A DNA stretch of 64,000 nucleotides from Verticillium longisporum (Eukaryota; Ascomycota; Sordariomycetes; Glomerellales; Plectosphaerellaceae), in assembly GCA_019188255.1 (NCBI GenBank), contig JAETXT010000003.1, forward strand, positions 5,394,001-5,458,000. Direction: 5' to 3'. A program made the position numbers and the translations under genes. The stretch's first letter is position 1, and each line of letters starts with the position of its first letter. Below are positions 1 through 13,920 of the stretch, piece by piece. The notes under the pieces are model-generated. The model was not told where the DNA came from and did no database searches. It saw nothing but the letters and a program-made list of their open reading frames with translations.

Positions 1-3279
<3,279 letters not shown>

Positions 3280-3280
<1 letters not shown>

Positions 3281-3286
3281 GACTCA
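3280..3286. promoter_or_regulatory. TGACTCA, Gcn4/CpcA/CPC-1 binding site
   Basis: A perfect palindromic TGACTCA lies about 130 bp upstream of the aro1 ATG. This heptamer is the known target of the bZIP activator of cross-pathway (general amino acid) control, which raises amino-acid biosynthesis genes on starvation. The site, its position and the function of the gene agree. Binding itself is inferred. Confidence 0.65.
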
Positions 3287-3314
3287 ATGCCAAGAATGAG
3301 ATTCATTTGTATCT

Positions 3315-3325
3315 CCGATAATCGG
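3315..3325. promoter_or_regulatory. Palindrome CCGATAATCGG upstream of aro1
   Basis: An 11-bp perfect inverted repeat with everted CCG/CGG triplets 5 bp apart. Zn2Cys6 fungal regulators bind paired CGG triplets, so this could be an operator, but one short palindrome is weak evidence. Confidence 0.25.
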
Positions 3326-3618
3326 CGCTCAAATGGGAGCGTGGATATCGTCTATAGTACTATATTATATCAATGCATAGTCAAAGTAGTAACGTACTCG
3401 ATAAGTGAGTGAGACAAATAAGCGAGTAAGATACCTAACTACGATTATATAATAAGAACTTCATTCTAGTTAACTAGGAACGCCTTAAATTAATTAAACT
3501 ATTAAGAATCTTCTTCTCTAGACGATTCTACCTCTATCTAATATATTTATAAATTATATTAAATATTATTATAGATACTATAACGTCTCTTCTTTATTTT
3601 ATTATATAGTTTATAACT

Positions 3619-3663
3619 AATATATATAATAAGTAAGTAGGCTAGATAAGTAAATAGGCTACC
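3619..3663 (+). repeat. Left terminal inverted repeat of Fot-A
   Basis: About 45 bp, the reverse complement of 6148-6192 with two or three mismatches. It contains a ~17-bp motif twice in tandem. Confidence 0.85.
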
Positions 3664-3849
3664 CGACTACGACTATATAATAAGAACTTCATTCTAATTA
3701 ACTAGAACGACTTAAATTAAGTAAAACTACTTAGAATCCTCTTCTCTAGACGTCTCTACCTCTATCTAGTACATTCGTACATTATATCTAGGCTCGCTAT
3801 AAATATTATATTACTACTTCTATATCTTAACCTTTAATTTACGATTACT

Positions 3850-6050
3850 ATTTTAATATATTTCCTCCTTTATTTATATATTAACTTTAATTTTAGCTTA
3901 TAGCTCCTATCCTTAACTTAGAATAAAGCTCCTTCTTTATTTAAGATATATTTTCTTAGCTCTATAATATTTACTAATAATTATATTCTCTTTTTAAAGG
4001 ATCTAATTCTCTAATTTAAGAAGGGCTTATTTATATATAATTCTATATACCCCTTTTATAAAGTATTTAGTAGCTTTAATTATAGGAGATAGGGTCTTAT
4101 AACCCTTCTAGTAGCTAGAATAAAAGCTAAACTATATTAATATCTATACTATTAGAAAGAGGAAAAGCAGAGCTATATAATAGTATAATCTTTATATAAT
4201 TCTTTAGAACTATTAAGTAATAATAACTATTTAACTTCTCTTATCTCTTATTAGCTTAGCTTATAAGCTAGAGTAGAACCGACTCCACTTCCCTATAGAT
4301 CTAGAAGTAGCCTATACGCCTTATCTACGCTTAGCCCCTAAGGGTCAATCTATTAGATATAGAGTAATTCCCCTAATCTACTTTTTAAGGTTTTTATAAT
4401 AATAATATATCTTTATTTTTTAAGTAAAATCATTATTTCCTATTATATAGTAATTCCTATCTAATTTTAATGCTTTTAATTATTATAAATGGATACTCTT
4501 CTAGATAAGCCCTACTTCCCTTAGAGTTAATCCGAGTATTTATATTAACTTAATCGGAAAACGCCTACTTCCGTTCTTATCGAAAAATATACTATTCTAT
4601 AGCTAGAAGTTAAAGCTATTAAGATCTTTAATCCGTTCCTTTATCTAATGCTTCCTTCTCGAGATATAACGACTTCTATCTCTCCCTTCCTCTTATACTC
4701 CTTTATTAATTTATCTCTCTATAATCCCTTTATCTATTAAGATAATATTACCTTCAGTTATTGCCTAGAACCTAGATTAATATTAATAATTAATATTAAA
4801 GAGCTTCTTTAATATTTAATGATTTAATCTTTAATAAAATTAAATTATAAATTAGCTTTAATTAGGTTATTAAGTATTTAGGAGACTTAAAGTATTAATA
4901 TTATTAGATCCTCTCTAGAGGGCATTAATATTTATAACTTTATATTTAGCTTTAAAATAATATTTTCTAAGTTTATTAGAATAAGCCTAGCCCCTTTAAA
5001 TCCTCTTTAAATTATTTTTCTCTATTATAGATTCTATAAAGGCTACGAAAAATATAAAGAAGAAGTCCTCCTTAATAATATAGCTTATATTTACTTATAT
5101 CCTTTTCTCGATTTACTAACTATAGGCTTACTTAGGTAGGCTAAAATAGCTAATATTAAGAGGTTAGAGTAGATACGATAAATAGGGAGGTATATAGAGT
5201 ATAATAATATTATTCTCCTTATAGAAGAGCTTAAAATCGATAGAATAGTAATTTTCGTAGGTATTAAGGATAAAGAGGTAATAAATACCTTTAATATAAG
5301 GTTTCATATATTTATCGAAATACTAAATCCATTCTAGGCCTTTCTTATTTATTATCTAGCTATTATCTATTATTATAGTAATTATCTAATTATAAAATAG
5401 AGGGCTATCTTTATACTAGCTTAAGAGGTGATTTTTCCCTACTATAATAATAAATAATAGGATATATTACTTATCTACGCTAATACCTTAGATTACTATA
5501 ATGTATTCCCGACCTCCTAGCTAAACTAGCTTTATATTAGAATGTCTTTTAGCGCTTATAATAATTATTCCTATTAAGATAATATTTATTATAAGCCCTA
5601 TCTTATTAAAGTTATAGATATCGGACTCTATAATACTATATTTCGTAATTATATTATAAATAAACGTAAATTATATATTTATTATATTAAGATCTTTATA
5701 TAAAACTCTTTAATAGTCGTATTTCCGAAAGAAATATATTTTAAGCTCTAATTATCGCTTAATAAAGTTAGAGGCCTAGCGCTTCCCGATAGATAGTATA
5801 TTATAGTTAGTAAATAATCGATTAGCTATATCTTCTACTTTATAAAGCTATGGAGGAAATAATCGGGAATCTAGCTTAAGTATATATTAGATAATTATTA
5901 ATTCCTCTAGCTTAGTTAATTTCTTTATTTAGATATAATATTACCTTAGGACGGAATACTCTTTAAATAGCGATTAAGGCTAATTCTAGAGATACTATAG
6001 ATCTATATAGTACTCTAAATACTAAGTTACAGGTCTTACTTAATAGCTCA
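3850..6050 (-). pseudogene. Fot1/pogo-type DDE transposase relic (Fot-A)
   Basis: Translating the minus strand through the stops gives a pogo/Fot1 transposase. Near 5400-5200 a segment reads like the family's 'LEWI..FDK..K' then 'LLILDG.E.HHS.DF', followed by 'K.NNII.LYIPP.LS.LL.PL', the region of the second and third catalytic acids. The C-terminal part (4075-3850) shows 'ALLKLENQILQK' and 'KRRRAKK'-like segments that usually end Fot1 proteins. His has become Tyr, and Gln and Trp codons have become stops, as CpA/TpG RIP predicts. The frame is further broken by the insert at 4081-4782. It cannot make protein. Confidence 0.82.
4081..4782. mobile_element. 702-bp solo-LTR-like insertion in Fot-A
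   Basis: Fot-B and Fot-C are continuous across this point, so these bases are an insertion. It is flanked by identical TTAAT pentamers (4076-4080 and 4783-4787). Its ends read TATAGGAG and ATTAATA, which fit a RIP-mutated TG...CA LTR. I see no coding potential and no second copy in the window. A solo LTR of an otherwise absent retrotransposon is the best guess; a non-autonomous element is the alternative. The flanks are AT-rich, so the 5-bp match could be chance. Confidence 0.5.
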
Positions 6051-6147
6051 AAGAGTAAGTAATAATTAACCTTTATTAGAACTAAGTAATATATTAAATA
6101 GTTAAGAATAATATATTAGAAGATAGATAGTTATAATTTTATAATTA

Positions 6148-6192
6148 GGTAGCTTACTTACTTATCTAGCCTACTTACTTATTATATATATT
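6148..6192 (-). repeat. Right terminal inverted repeat of Fot-A
   Basis: Partner of 3619-3663. It carries the same doubled GGCTA-containing motif. Confidence 0.85.
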
Positions 6193-6394
6193 ATTATTTT
6201 AATATATTTCCTCTTATATTTATATATTAATTTTAATTTTAGTTTATAGCTCTTATCCTTAGCTTAAAATAAAGCTCCCTCCTTATCTAAGATATATTTT
6301 CTTAGCTCTATAATATTTATTAAATATTATATTCTCTTCTTAAAGGATCTAATTCTTTAATTTAAAAAGTATTAATTTATATATAATTCTATAA

Positions 6395-6441
6395 TATACT
6401 CTATAAGCGAGTAGCTACTCTAAGTAAGTAGCTATCCTAAC
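6395..6441 (+). repeat. Left terminal inverted repeat of Fot-C
   Basis: Reverse complement of 8203-8247 with a few C/T or G/A differences. It contains an internal direct repeat of about 18 bp. Confidence 0.85.
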
Positions 6442-6499
6442 CTAGATCTTATAAATATTCTAATTAATAATATAATTAAAAAGTAATAAATTAATTAAA

Positions 6500-8150
6500 T
6501 TTAACTTCCTTAGCTAATTTAGATAATAAGAGAACTAGCTAATAAATTTATATATTATATTTAATCTTACTATATATAGTATAGTACTATTTCTTCGGTT
6601 CTAATTAAATTAAGCGCCTTAGATTTTACTATATTTCTTCTTTTATCTAGCTATTAACCTCTTTCTAGATAATCTAGTTTTATCCTTTATTTAGAATTAT
6701 ATTTCCTCTTTCCTAGAGATATATTTTTTCGCCTATTAATATTAGCTTAGGGTAATATTTTCCTCTTTAAGTATTCTTATCTATAATTCTATTAAAGCGA
6801 ATTAATATATAATTCCTTTTATATTCTTTATAAAATACTTAATAGCCTTAATTATTAATATTAGAGAACTTCCTTAATAATAAAAGATATAATTTTTAAT
6901 AAAATCGGATTACGAATTAGCTTCTATAATAATTATTAATATTTAAGATATCTATAATTTATAGTCCTTAGAAGACGTCCCTAGAAGTATTAACGTCTTT
7001 AACTTTATATTTAGCTTTAAGAAGACTATTTCTAAATTATAAAGAATAAATCTAATTCCTCGAAAACCTCCTTATATATTCTTTTTTATTATTATATCCT
7101 AGAATATAGCCGAAAACGCTAAGAAGAAATCCTCTATAATATAATTTATACTTACTTTTATCTTAATCTTAATTTATCGATTATAGGCTTTCTTTAATAG
7201 TTTAAAATATTTAATATCTAGAGGTTAAAATAGATAGGATAAATAAGGAAGTATATAGAATATAATAATATTATTATCCTTATAATAAAGCTCGAATTTA
7301 ATAGAATAGTAATTTTTATAGCTATCGAGGATAAGAAAGCGAAAAATACTTAATTTATATAACTTAATAAAATAATTGAAATACTTAATTTAATCTATAT
7401 TAATATTATTTATAATCTAGCTATTTAGAGAGGTTATAATTTTCTAATTATAAGGAAATACGCTTTCTTTATATTAAGATAAGAAAAATATTTATTTATA
7501 GTAATAATATATAATAAGATATAAAATCTAATTACTTTAATACCCTAGATTACTATAATCTATTCCTAATTGCTTAATTATCTTATTTTAATATTAGAAT
7601 ATCTTTTAGAATTTATAATAACTATTTTATTAATTATAATACCCATTTAAAAACTAACTTTATCGAAATTATAAATAACTTTATCTATTATATTATATTT
7701 CGTAATTATATTCTATATAAAGCGAAATTATATATTTATTATATTAGGATCTTTATATAAAGCCTTTTTATAATCGTATTTCCGAAAGAAATATATCTAT
7801 AACTCTAATTGTCGTTTAATGAAGTTTAATACCTAATTCCTCTTAATATATCGTATACTATACTCTTTAAGAAGTCGATTAATTATATCTCTAATTTTAT
7901 TTAATTAAGGAGGATAATATTATAAATCTAAATCGAGAATATATTTAATAATCGTATTCTCTTTAAGCTTAGTTAAATTCGTATTATTTAAGGGGCTTTT
8001 ATATTAAGAAATAGTACTTCGTTTATAGTAATATAGAATAGCTTAGGGGACGTCGAAGATTACTATAGCGCGCTTAATACTAAGATTTTTATCGTTTTCT
8101 ATAGCTTAGATAGTAAAGTTTAATTAACTTTCTTTAGAAGGGGTTTCTAT
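6500..8150 (-). pseudogene. Fot1/pogo-type transposase relic (Fot-C)
   Basis: On the minus strand at about 7330-7240 a segment reads 'LILDSYKNYYSIKFELYYK', followed by 'NNIIILYILPYLS', matching the DDE block seen in Fot-A. The rest is homologous to Fot-A over the length of the gene. Many stops are present and no start codon survives, so it is a dead gene. Confidence 0.78.
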
Positions 8151-8202
8151 ATTTAATTATCGAGGAATAGGTATATAAATAATTAATTAGATAAAGTTAT
8201 AT

Positions 8203-8247
8203 TAGAGTAACTACTCGCTTAGGGTAGCTACTCGCTTATAGAGTATA
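8203..8247 (-). repeat. Right terminal inverted repeat of Fot-C
   Basis: Partner of 6395-6441. It is slightly less mutated: both motif copies still read CTCGCTTA, whereas one left copy has AAGTAAG. Confidence 0.85.
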
Positions 8248-8910
8248 TTATACTCTTTTTATAAAATAGTTAATAGTTTTAATACTTAATATTAAAGAGC
8301 TTCCTTAATATTTAATAATTTAACTTATAATAAAATTAGATTATAAATTAGCTTTAATTAAATTGTTAAGTATTTAGGAGATCTAAAGTATTAATATAAT
8401 TAAATCCTCTCTAGAGAGTATTAATATCTATAATTTTATATATAGCTTTAAAATTATATTTTCTAGGTTTATTAGAATAAGCCTAGCTCTTCTAAATCCT
8501 CCTTAAATATTTTTCTCTATTATAGATTCTATAAAAGTTATAAAAAATATAATAAAGAAATCTTTTCTAATAATATAATTTATATTTATTTATTTATTTT
8601 CTTAATATATTAATTATAAGCTTATTTAAAGAAACTAAAATAGTTAATATCTAGAGGCTAGAATAAATATAATAAATAGGGAGGTATATAGAATATAATA
8701 ATACTATTTTCCTTATAATAAAGCTTGAAATCGATAAAATAGTAGCTTTTATAATTATTAAAAATGAAAAGATAATAAATACTTTTAATATAAAGTTTTA
8801 TATATTTATTATAATATTAAATCTATTCTAAGCTTTTCTTATTTATTATTTAGCTATTATTAGTCATTATAATGACTTAATTATAAAGTAAAAGGCTATC
8901 TTTATATTAA
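8248..8910 (-). pseudogene. Fot-B transposase relic, 3' half only
   Basis: Homologous to Fot-A 4783-5418. The minus strand near 8770-8680 shows the same DDE-region block ('YFIDFKLYYKEN' then 'IIILYIPP'). The 5' half of the gene is gone at the junction with Gypsy-I copy 1. Confidence 0.75.
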
Positions 8911-9101
8911 TATAAAGGTATTAGGCTAAGGGCCTTAATTAGGGAAAGTAGATAATTTAGATTTTAACTAATATACTAGTATTATAACTTTAATTTATCG
9001 AGGCTATCGTATATAGCCTCGACTCTATTAATAAACTATATTTTATTACCGATCTATTAATAATAAGTCGCTATTTAATATCTAACGTTTAATTCCTTAT
9101 A
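8911..9101 (-). repeat. 3' LTR of Gypsy-I copy 1
   Basis: 191 bp. Starts TATAAAGG and ends CCTTATA on the plus strand, i.e. RIP-altered TG...CA. It contains an inverted repeat GAGGCTAT / ATAGCCTC that can form a hairpin. Confidence 0.88.
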
Positions 9102-9116
9102 TTGCCCCCCCTCTAA
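9102..9116 (-). other. Polypurine tract of Gypsy-I copy 1
   Basis: On the minus strand this reads AGAGGGGGGGCAA immediately before the 3' LTR, the usual place for the plus-strand primer of an LTR retrotransposon. The same tract is beside the 3' LTR in copy 2 (38191-38204) and copy 3 (33200-33214). Confidence 0.8.
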
Positions 9117-10265
9117 GAGGTCTAGTCCTTAGAACTTATAATACCTTTATTATTTATTCGCTTATTAATAGTTCTTTATTTAAGTCTTTTATATATTATA
9201 TCTCCTTTATATTAATATTACTTTATTTTAATTCCTTTATAGAGCTATTATTAATTTAAATATATTATTAAACGATATAATAATAATAATTATTATTATA
9301 TTAATTAAGAATAAATAATAATATAAAATAATCTTCTTTATTAATTCTTAGGCTTCTCTTTATTATATAAGCTTAATTTTCTTTCTCTTTATATAGCTAT
9401 ATATTATAAGGTTTTCGCTTAATATATAATATTCTAATGAAATATTATTATAATTATATATTATAAAATATCTTTATATTTTTATATTTATTAATACCTT
9501 TCTTATTATTATATTAAATAGTATATTTAATTTCGATAATACTTATCTATTAAATATTAATCCTGATTAGGAAGTAGATAATCGCTTATTTATATTAGAG
9601 CTTTAATATTACTTATATAAGTATTATTCTAGTAAATTAATATCCTAGCCTAATATAGAATATATAGCTAGCTAATTATCTAATAAATATACTTATTATA
9701 AATATAATAAAAAGGCTTATTTTTCTATAGATTTACTAAAAACTCCTTTTAATATTTATTAATATAAGAAGATCCTTAAAGCTCTTAAGGGCTTAGCTTA
9801 ATATATTTAATATTAAATTATAATTTATATAGTTAAAAATAATGAAATTAACTTAATAAACTATAATCTTAAATAGTATATTTATTATTTTACTTAGCTA
9901 TTAAAATTAATTAAATACTTTAAAAAGATATTATATTAAATACTAACTTTTTATATTATAGTCTATATTATAATATTATAGATATAGTAATATCTTTAAG
10001 TTCTTCTTTATTAATTTAAATAAGATCTTTTTATTAAGACTTCTTCGATTTATATTCTTTTAACCCTTTAATTCTAATATTCTAAAAGTTTTTATAAATC
10101 CCTTTTTAATTATTTATTAATTAATCTTTAAAAATAAAGCCTTTATCTATTAATAATATAAAGGAGGCTATTACTATATATTAGCTAGTATATATTATTT
10201 ATTATAAAGAAGCTAATATTCTCGATTTTACTATTTACGATTAGGAAATCGAGCTATATAAATAG

Positions 10266-10684
10266 TATAAAGAGTTAAACGTTAGATATTAAGTAGAGCG
10301 ACTTAAGAAGAGTCGAGGCTATATATAATAGCCTCGATAAGTTAAAGTTATAATATATAAGGAGTTAAATATTAAATATTAAATAGTAACTTATTACTAA
10401 TAGATTAGTAATAAGAAATGGTTTATAAATAGAATCGAGGCTATATATAATAGCCTTAATAAGTTTAAATTATAATATTAATATTCTAATTAAAATCCGA
10501 ATTATCTACTTTCCTTAATTAAGGCTATTAGCTTAATACCTTTATATTCTTTAATTTCTATAATCTATAATTAGATTAAACTAAATAATAGATTAAATTA
10601 AATATATTAGGACTTAAAAGCGAATTATTTATTATAATAATTAATAATTAAATAATAAATTAATAAAGATATTATTAGAACTAT
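10266..10684 (+). mobile_element. Gypsy-I copy 5: 5' LTR plus leader, truncated
   Basis: A Gypsy-I LTR in plus orientation (10266-10546) followed by about 130 bp matching the leader next to the 5' LTR of copy 1 (20250-20373, reversed). It stops where Gypsy-II sequence starts at 10685. The LTR is 281 bp rather than 191 because about 90 bp, including the hairpin, are duplicated in tandem. Confidence 0.75.
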
Positions 10685-13600
10685 TATTAAGACCTTATAT
10701 TAAGGGTATATTAGTATTAGTATAAATAGTTAAATATCTAGTACTATTAATATCTAGGCGGATACCCCTATTAGTAGAGTGCCCTAGCCCTAGGACTCTA
10801 GCGGAGTCTAGCTAGAGTCCATAGCTAGAGCAGTCTCTATAGGTGCCCCTAATACTACCGCCTCCTCGAGGAACCGTATCTATATAGTAATATAGTCCTC
10901 GTCTCCCCGATTATATAGTAAATTATAGATCCTTAATTACTTAATTATATAATATAAACTCCTAATATCCTAATTATATAATATTAACTCCTAATAGCCT
11001 AATGAATCTACTATTTACGTAATCTTATTACTTATACCTTTATTCCCTCTATAGCGATTAGCTATTCTAGTTTTAGAGTCTATTCTATTAGCGCCTTTTT
11101 ATTAATAGATTAGAGTCTTATCTTTATTACCTCTTATTTACTAAATAGGGGGATTCCTCCTAGAGTTTATCTTCGCTAAATATATTTAATTTAATAAACG
11201 GAATTAGTAAATATAGGGATAAGCTTATAGCGTTTATAGTCTTAATCTTATAGATAACCTACTAGCTAGTAATTATTATAATAATAATTTAATTAGAGTC
11301 TATTATAATAATTTAGTAGGAGTCTATTAGAATAGGGGTTATAATAGTATACCTTTTAGAGATAATTAATATAAATATAGTATAATTAAGTATATTAATA
11401 GGAATCCCTTTATTAGTATATATTATATAATCCTAGATCCTATAAATAAATCTAGTTCTATAATAGAGGAAGCTCTAGCTAATAGCGACGATATCGGTAA
11501 TCTATATTCTATTATCGAAGTTATTATAATTAGTAATTATATCCTATTATTTATTCTATTAATTAATATTAATGTAGAGGAGATTCCTATACTTAGAGTA
11601 AAGAAAAGCAAAGCTAAGACTAAAGGTCTTATAAGTCTACTAGAGGAACTATAGGTTTTTAATACTATAGACTCCGATATAGGAAACCCTATATCCCTTA
11701 AACCCTAATATCCTAATACTCTATTCCTAGGAGATAATAGTAGACTATATATCCGACTAGAGTTATAATAATATAAATATAATATAGGAAACTAGATCGA
11801 TAGAGTAATCGAGCGGATCTAAGCTACTCTAGGAAAGAAATATATTAATAATTACTCTATCTTCTTATAGATTTATAATAAGGAATAGAGTACTATACCC
11901 CTATTATACTATATAGTAATAGATATATTTATTAATTTTATTCTTAATAAAGAATATAATATATTCTAGACTAAGTTTAGCGGATATAAGTATAGTATCC
12001 GGCTTAGGTTTTAATAGACCTTACTCCTCGAAGATTAATACTTAGGAAGTAAATATATCCTCTATTTAGCTAAATACGTCCGCTTATACTCTATTAACTT
12101 AGGAGGTACTTAATTCTAGGCTCGATCGATTAAATAGGTCTTCTCTTACTTAATAATAGGCTATTTATTCCTTTATAATATAATTAGAAGCGCTATCTAT
12201 AATCTATATCGTTAAATAGAGATAGGAGAGTAACTATTTCTCGATAAATAATATAGAATAGAATAGATAGCGTAGCTTTAGGCCGCTTATTATATTATTC
12301 TTAAAGTTAAAGCTTCTATTTAGACTCTTCTCGAACCTAGTAAACTTATTAATATCCGCTACGAATAAGTATTTTTCTTAAATAGCATTTAAAAGGATAA
12401 TAGCCTTTACTTTGCGAATTTATTTATAGCTATTAATTTAGCGGAGAAAGGTAAATTTACGCTAATTATCCGCTAATAGAGGTATAGTAGAGCCTACTAT
12501 TAATTAGAATAGGACGATATATCGCTTCCCTTTCCTATAATAATACTATCCGAGGTCCTATAATCTATATATACTAAATTAAATAAGAATAACTTATTTA
12601 ACGATAAAGACCTAAATACCCTTAATAGATAACGGTATCCTAGAATATAAGAAAATATCCCTAAAAGCTAATAGATAATAGTCTCTAGAATAATTAATAG
12701 AATACTCTCCTTTATAGCGGAATCTACTTAGCTAAATATCTAAGGGGATAGTTATACTTTAGAATATATAGACTCTAAGCTTAATAAAGCTAATAAAGTA
12801 ATTATAGCGATCTTACTTAATATCTCTTAAAAGTAGATTAACTTTATTAGCTTATAGAACGTAATCCTAATACGAGTCGACTAGATATTAGCTAAGATTC
12901 TCTAACTCTAAAACGATATTACTTAATATAATTTATATAACCTAGTTAAGGCTATTTACGATAGAATTAAGGCTCTCGAGGATATAATTAGCGGAATAAA
13001 TAGTAGGACGTAGTTACTTATTATAATAATATTAATAATAGAGTATAGATTATTAATATTATTATTACTAGCTAGAACCTCCTCTATTATAGAATTAGAT
13101 TTATAATCTAGGACTATATAATATATATTAATAAAGGGATTCCTATTAATATACTTAATCGTACTATATTTATACTAATTATCTCTAAGAGGCGTACTAC
13201 TATAACCCCTATTCTAATAGACCCTAATTAAGTTATTATAATAGACTCTAGCTAAATCGTCATTATAGACTCTAGCTAAGTTATCGCTATAATAGTCGCT
13301 AGCTAGTAGGTCGTCTACTAAAACTAAGACTATGGGCGCTATAAGCTTATCCTTATACTTACCGATTCCGCCTATAGAACTAGATATATTTAGCGAAGAT
13401 AAGCTCTAGGAGGAATCCCTACGCCTAGTAAGTAAGAGGCGACTAGGATAAGACTCTAACCCGCTAATAAAGAGGCGCTAATAGAATAGGCTCTAAGATT
13501 AGAGTAGCCTCGGCTATAGAGGGAATAAGAGTATAGGTAACGAGACTATATAAATAGTAGATTAATTAGGATATTAGGAGTTTATACTATATAATTAGGA

Positions 13601-13920
13601 AATTAAGGATTATAGTTTATTATATAATGAAGTAGATAGTAAATAGCTATATAATTAGGATATCGGAGTTTATACTATATAATTAGCAATTAAGGATTAT
13701 ATTCTACTATATAGATATAGTGCCTCGAGGAGGCGGCAGTATTAGGGGCACCTGTAGAGGCCGCTCTAGCCCTGGACTCTTAGCGGACTTGGACTCCGCC
13801 AGAGTCCTAGGGCTAGGGCACTCCACTCCTAATATATAGGTATCCGCCCAGATACTAATAGCACTAGATAGATAACTATTTACACTAATACTAATATGCC
13901 CCCAATGTAAGGTCCTAATA
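10685..13920. mobile_element. Two Gypsy-II 3' ends fused head to head
   Basis: 10685-10854 is a 170-bp Gypsy-II LTR followed by internal sequence matching Gypsy-II copy a 21297-22045 in the same orientation. From about 11562 to 13920 the sequence is the reverse complement of copy a from about 23480 back to 21116, ending in an inverted 181-bp LTR (13740-13920). Thus about 880 bp at each side form a large imperfect palindrome around an unpaired middle. The two LTRs belong to different length subfamilies, so this joins two different elements rather than folding one. Confidence 0.75.
13740..13920 (+). repeat. 181-bp Gypsy-II 3' LTR, little-mutated copy
   Basis: This LTR keeps many CA and TG pairs (for example CCTGTAGAGG, ATATGCCCCCAATG) that are TA in other copies, so it shows the pre-RIP sequence best. 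The purine-rich stretch before it (13725-13739, GAGGAGGCGGCAG) fits a polypurine tract. Confidence 0.8.

Larger units (their letters stand above)
3619..6192 (-). mobile_element. Fot-A: complete Fot1/pogo transposon inside Fot-B
   Basis: Terminal inverted repeats at 3619-3663 and 6148-6192 match almost perfectly; each holds two tandem copies of a motif like TAAGTAAGTAGGCTA. Between them lies one decayed transposase gene on the minus strand. Without its 702-bp insert the element is about 1.87 kb, the size known for Fot1-type elements. It sits in the copy of the same family called Fot-B, at a TA-rich site as expected for TA-targeting Tc1/mariner transposons. The exact TA duplication cannot be fixed because the flanks are TA repeats. 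Confidence 0.85.
6395..8247 (-). mobile_element. Fot-C: Fot1/pogo transposon, second subfamily, inside Fot-B
   Basis: Inverted repeats at 6395-6441 and 8203-8247 match closely and start TATACTCTATAAGCGAG. Each has two tandem copies of a motif containing AAGCGAGTAGCTA. The element is about 1.85 kb and splits Fot-B between bases that are adjacent in Fot-A, with TA at both junctions, as expected for Tc1/mariner targeting. The internal sequence is homologous to Fot-A but more diverged than Fot-B, so it is another subfamily. Confidence 0.85.
3395..8910 (-). mobile_element. Fot-B: Fot1/pogo DNA transposon, interrupted and truncated
   Basis: This is the outermost element of the first nest. Its left terminal inverted repeat starts near 3395 (TACTCGATAAG) beside the aro1 upstream region and has the same layout as the repeats of Fot-A and Fot-C. 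Its body is 3395-3618, 6193-6394 and 8248-8910; Fot-A and Fot-C sit in the gaps. Bases 6187-6390 match Fot-A 3843-4050, and 8248-8910 match Fot-A from about 4783 to 5418. The right half, coding the transposase N-terminus and the other inverted repeat, is missing where Gypsy-I copy 1 begins at 8911. The outermost ~50 bp still contain TG and CA pairs. Confidence 0.8.

Noticed and set aside
5190..5760. Plus-strand reading of the Fot elements as a separate unknown gene
   Set aside because: It first looked coding, but the minus strand gives a clear Fot1/pogo DDE region and C-terminus.
8911..10546. 8911-10546 as a DNA transposon with ~200-bp terminal inverted repeats
   Set aside because: The two repeats are Gypsy-I LTRs in opposite orientation from different copies; direct LTR pairs with a polypurine tract explain them.
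10685..13920. Large-inverted-repeat DNA transposon
   Set aside because: The arms are ends of the Gypsy-II retrotransposon, of two LTR subtypes, with internal sequence identical in type to copy a.
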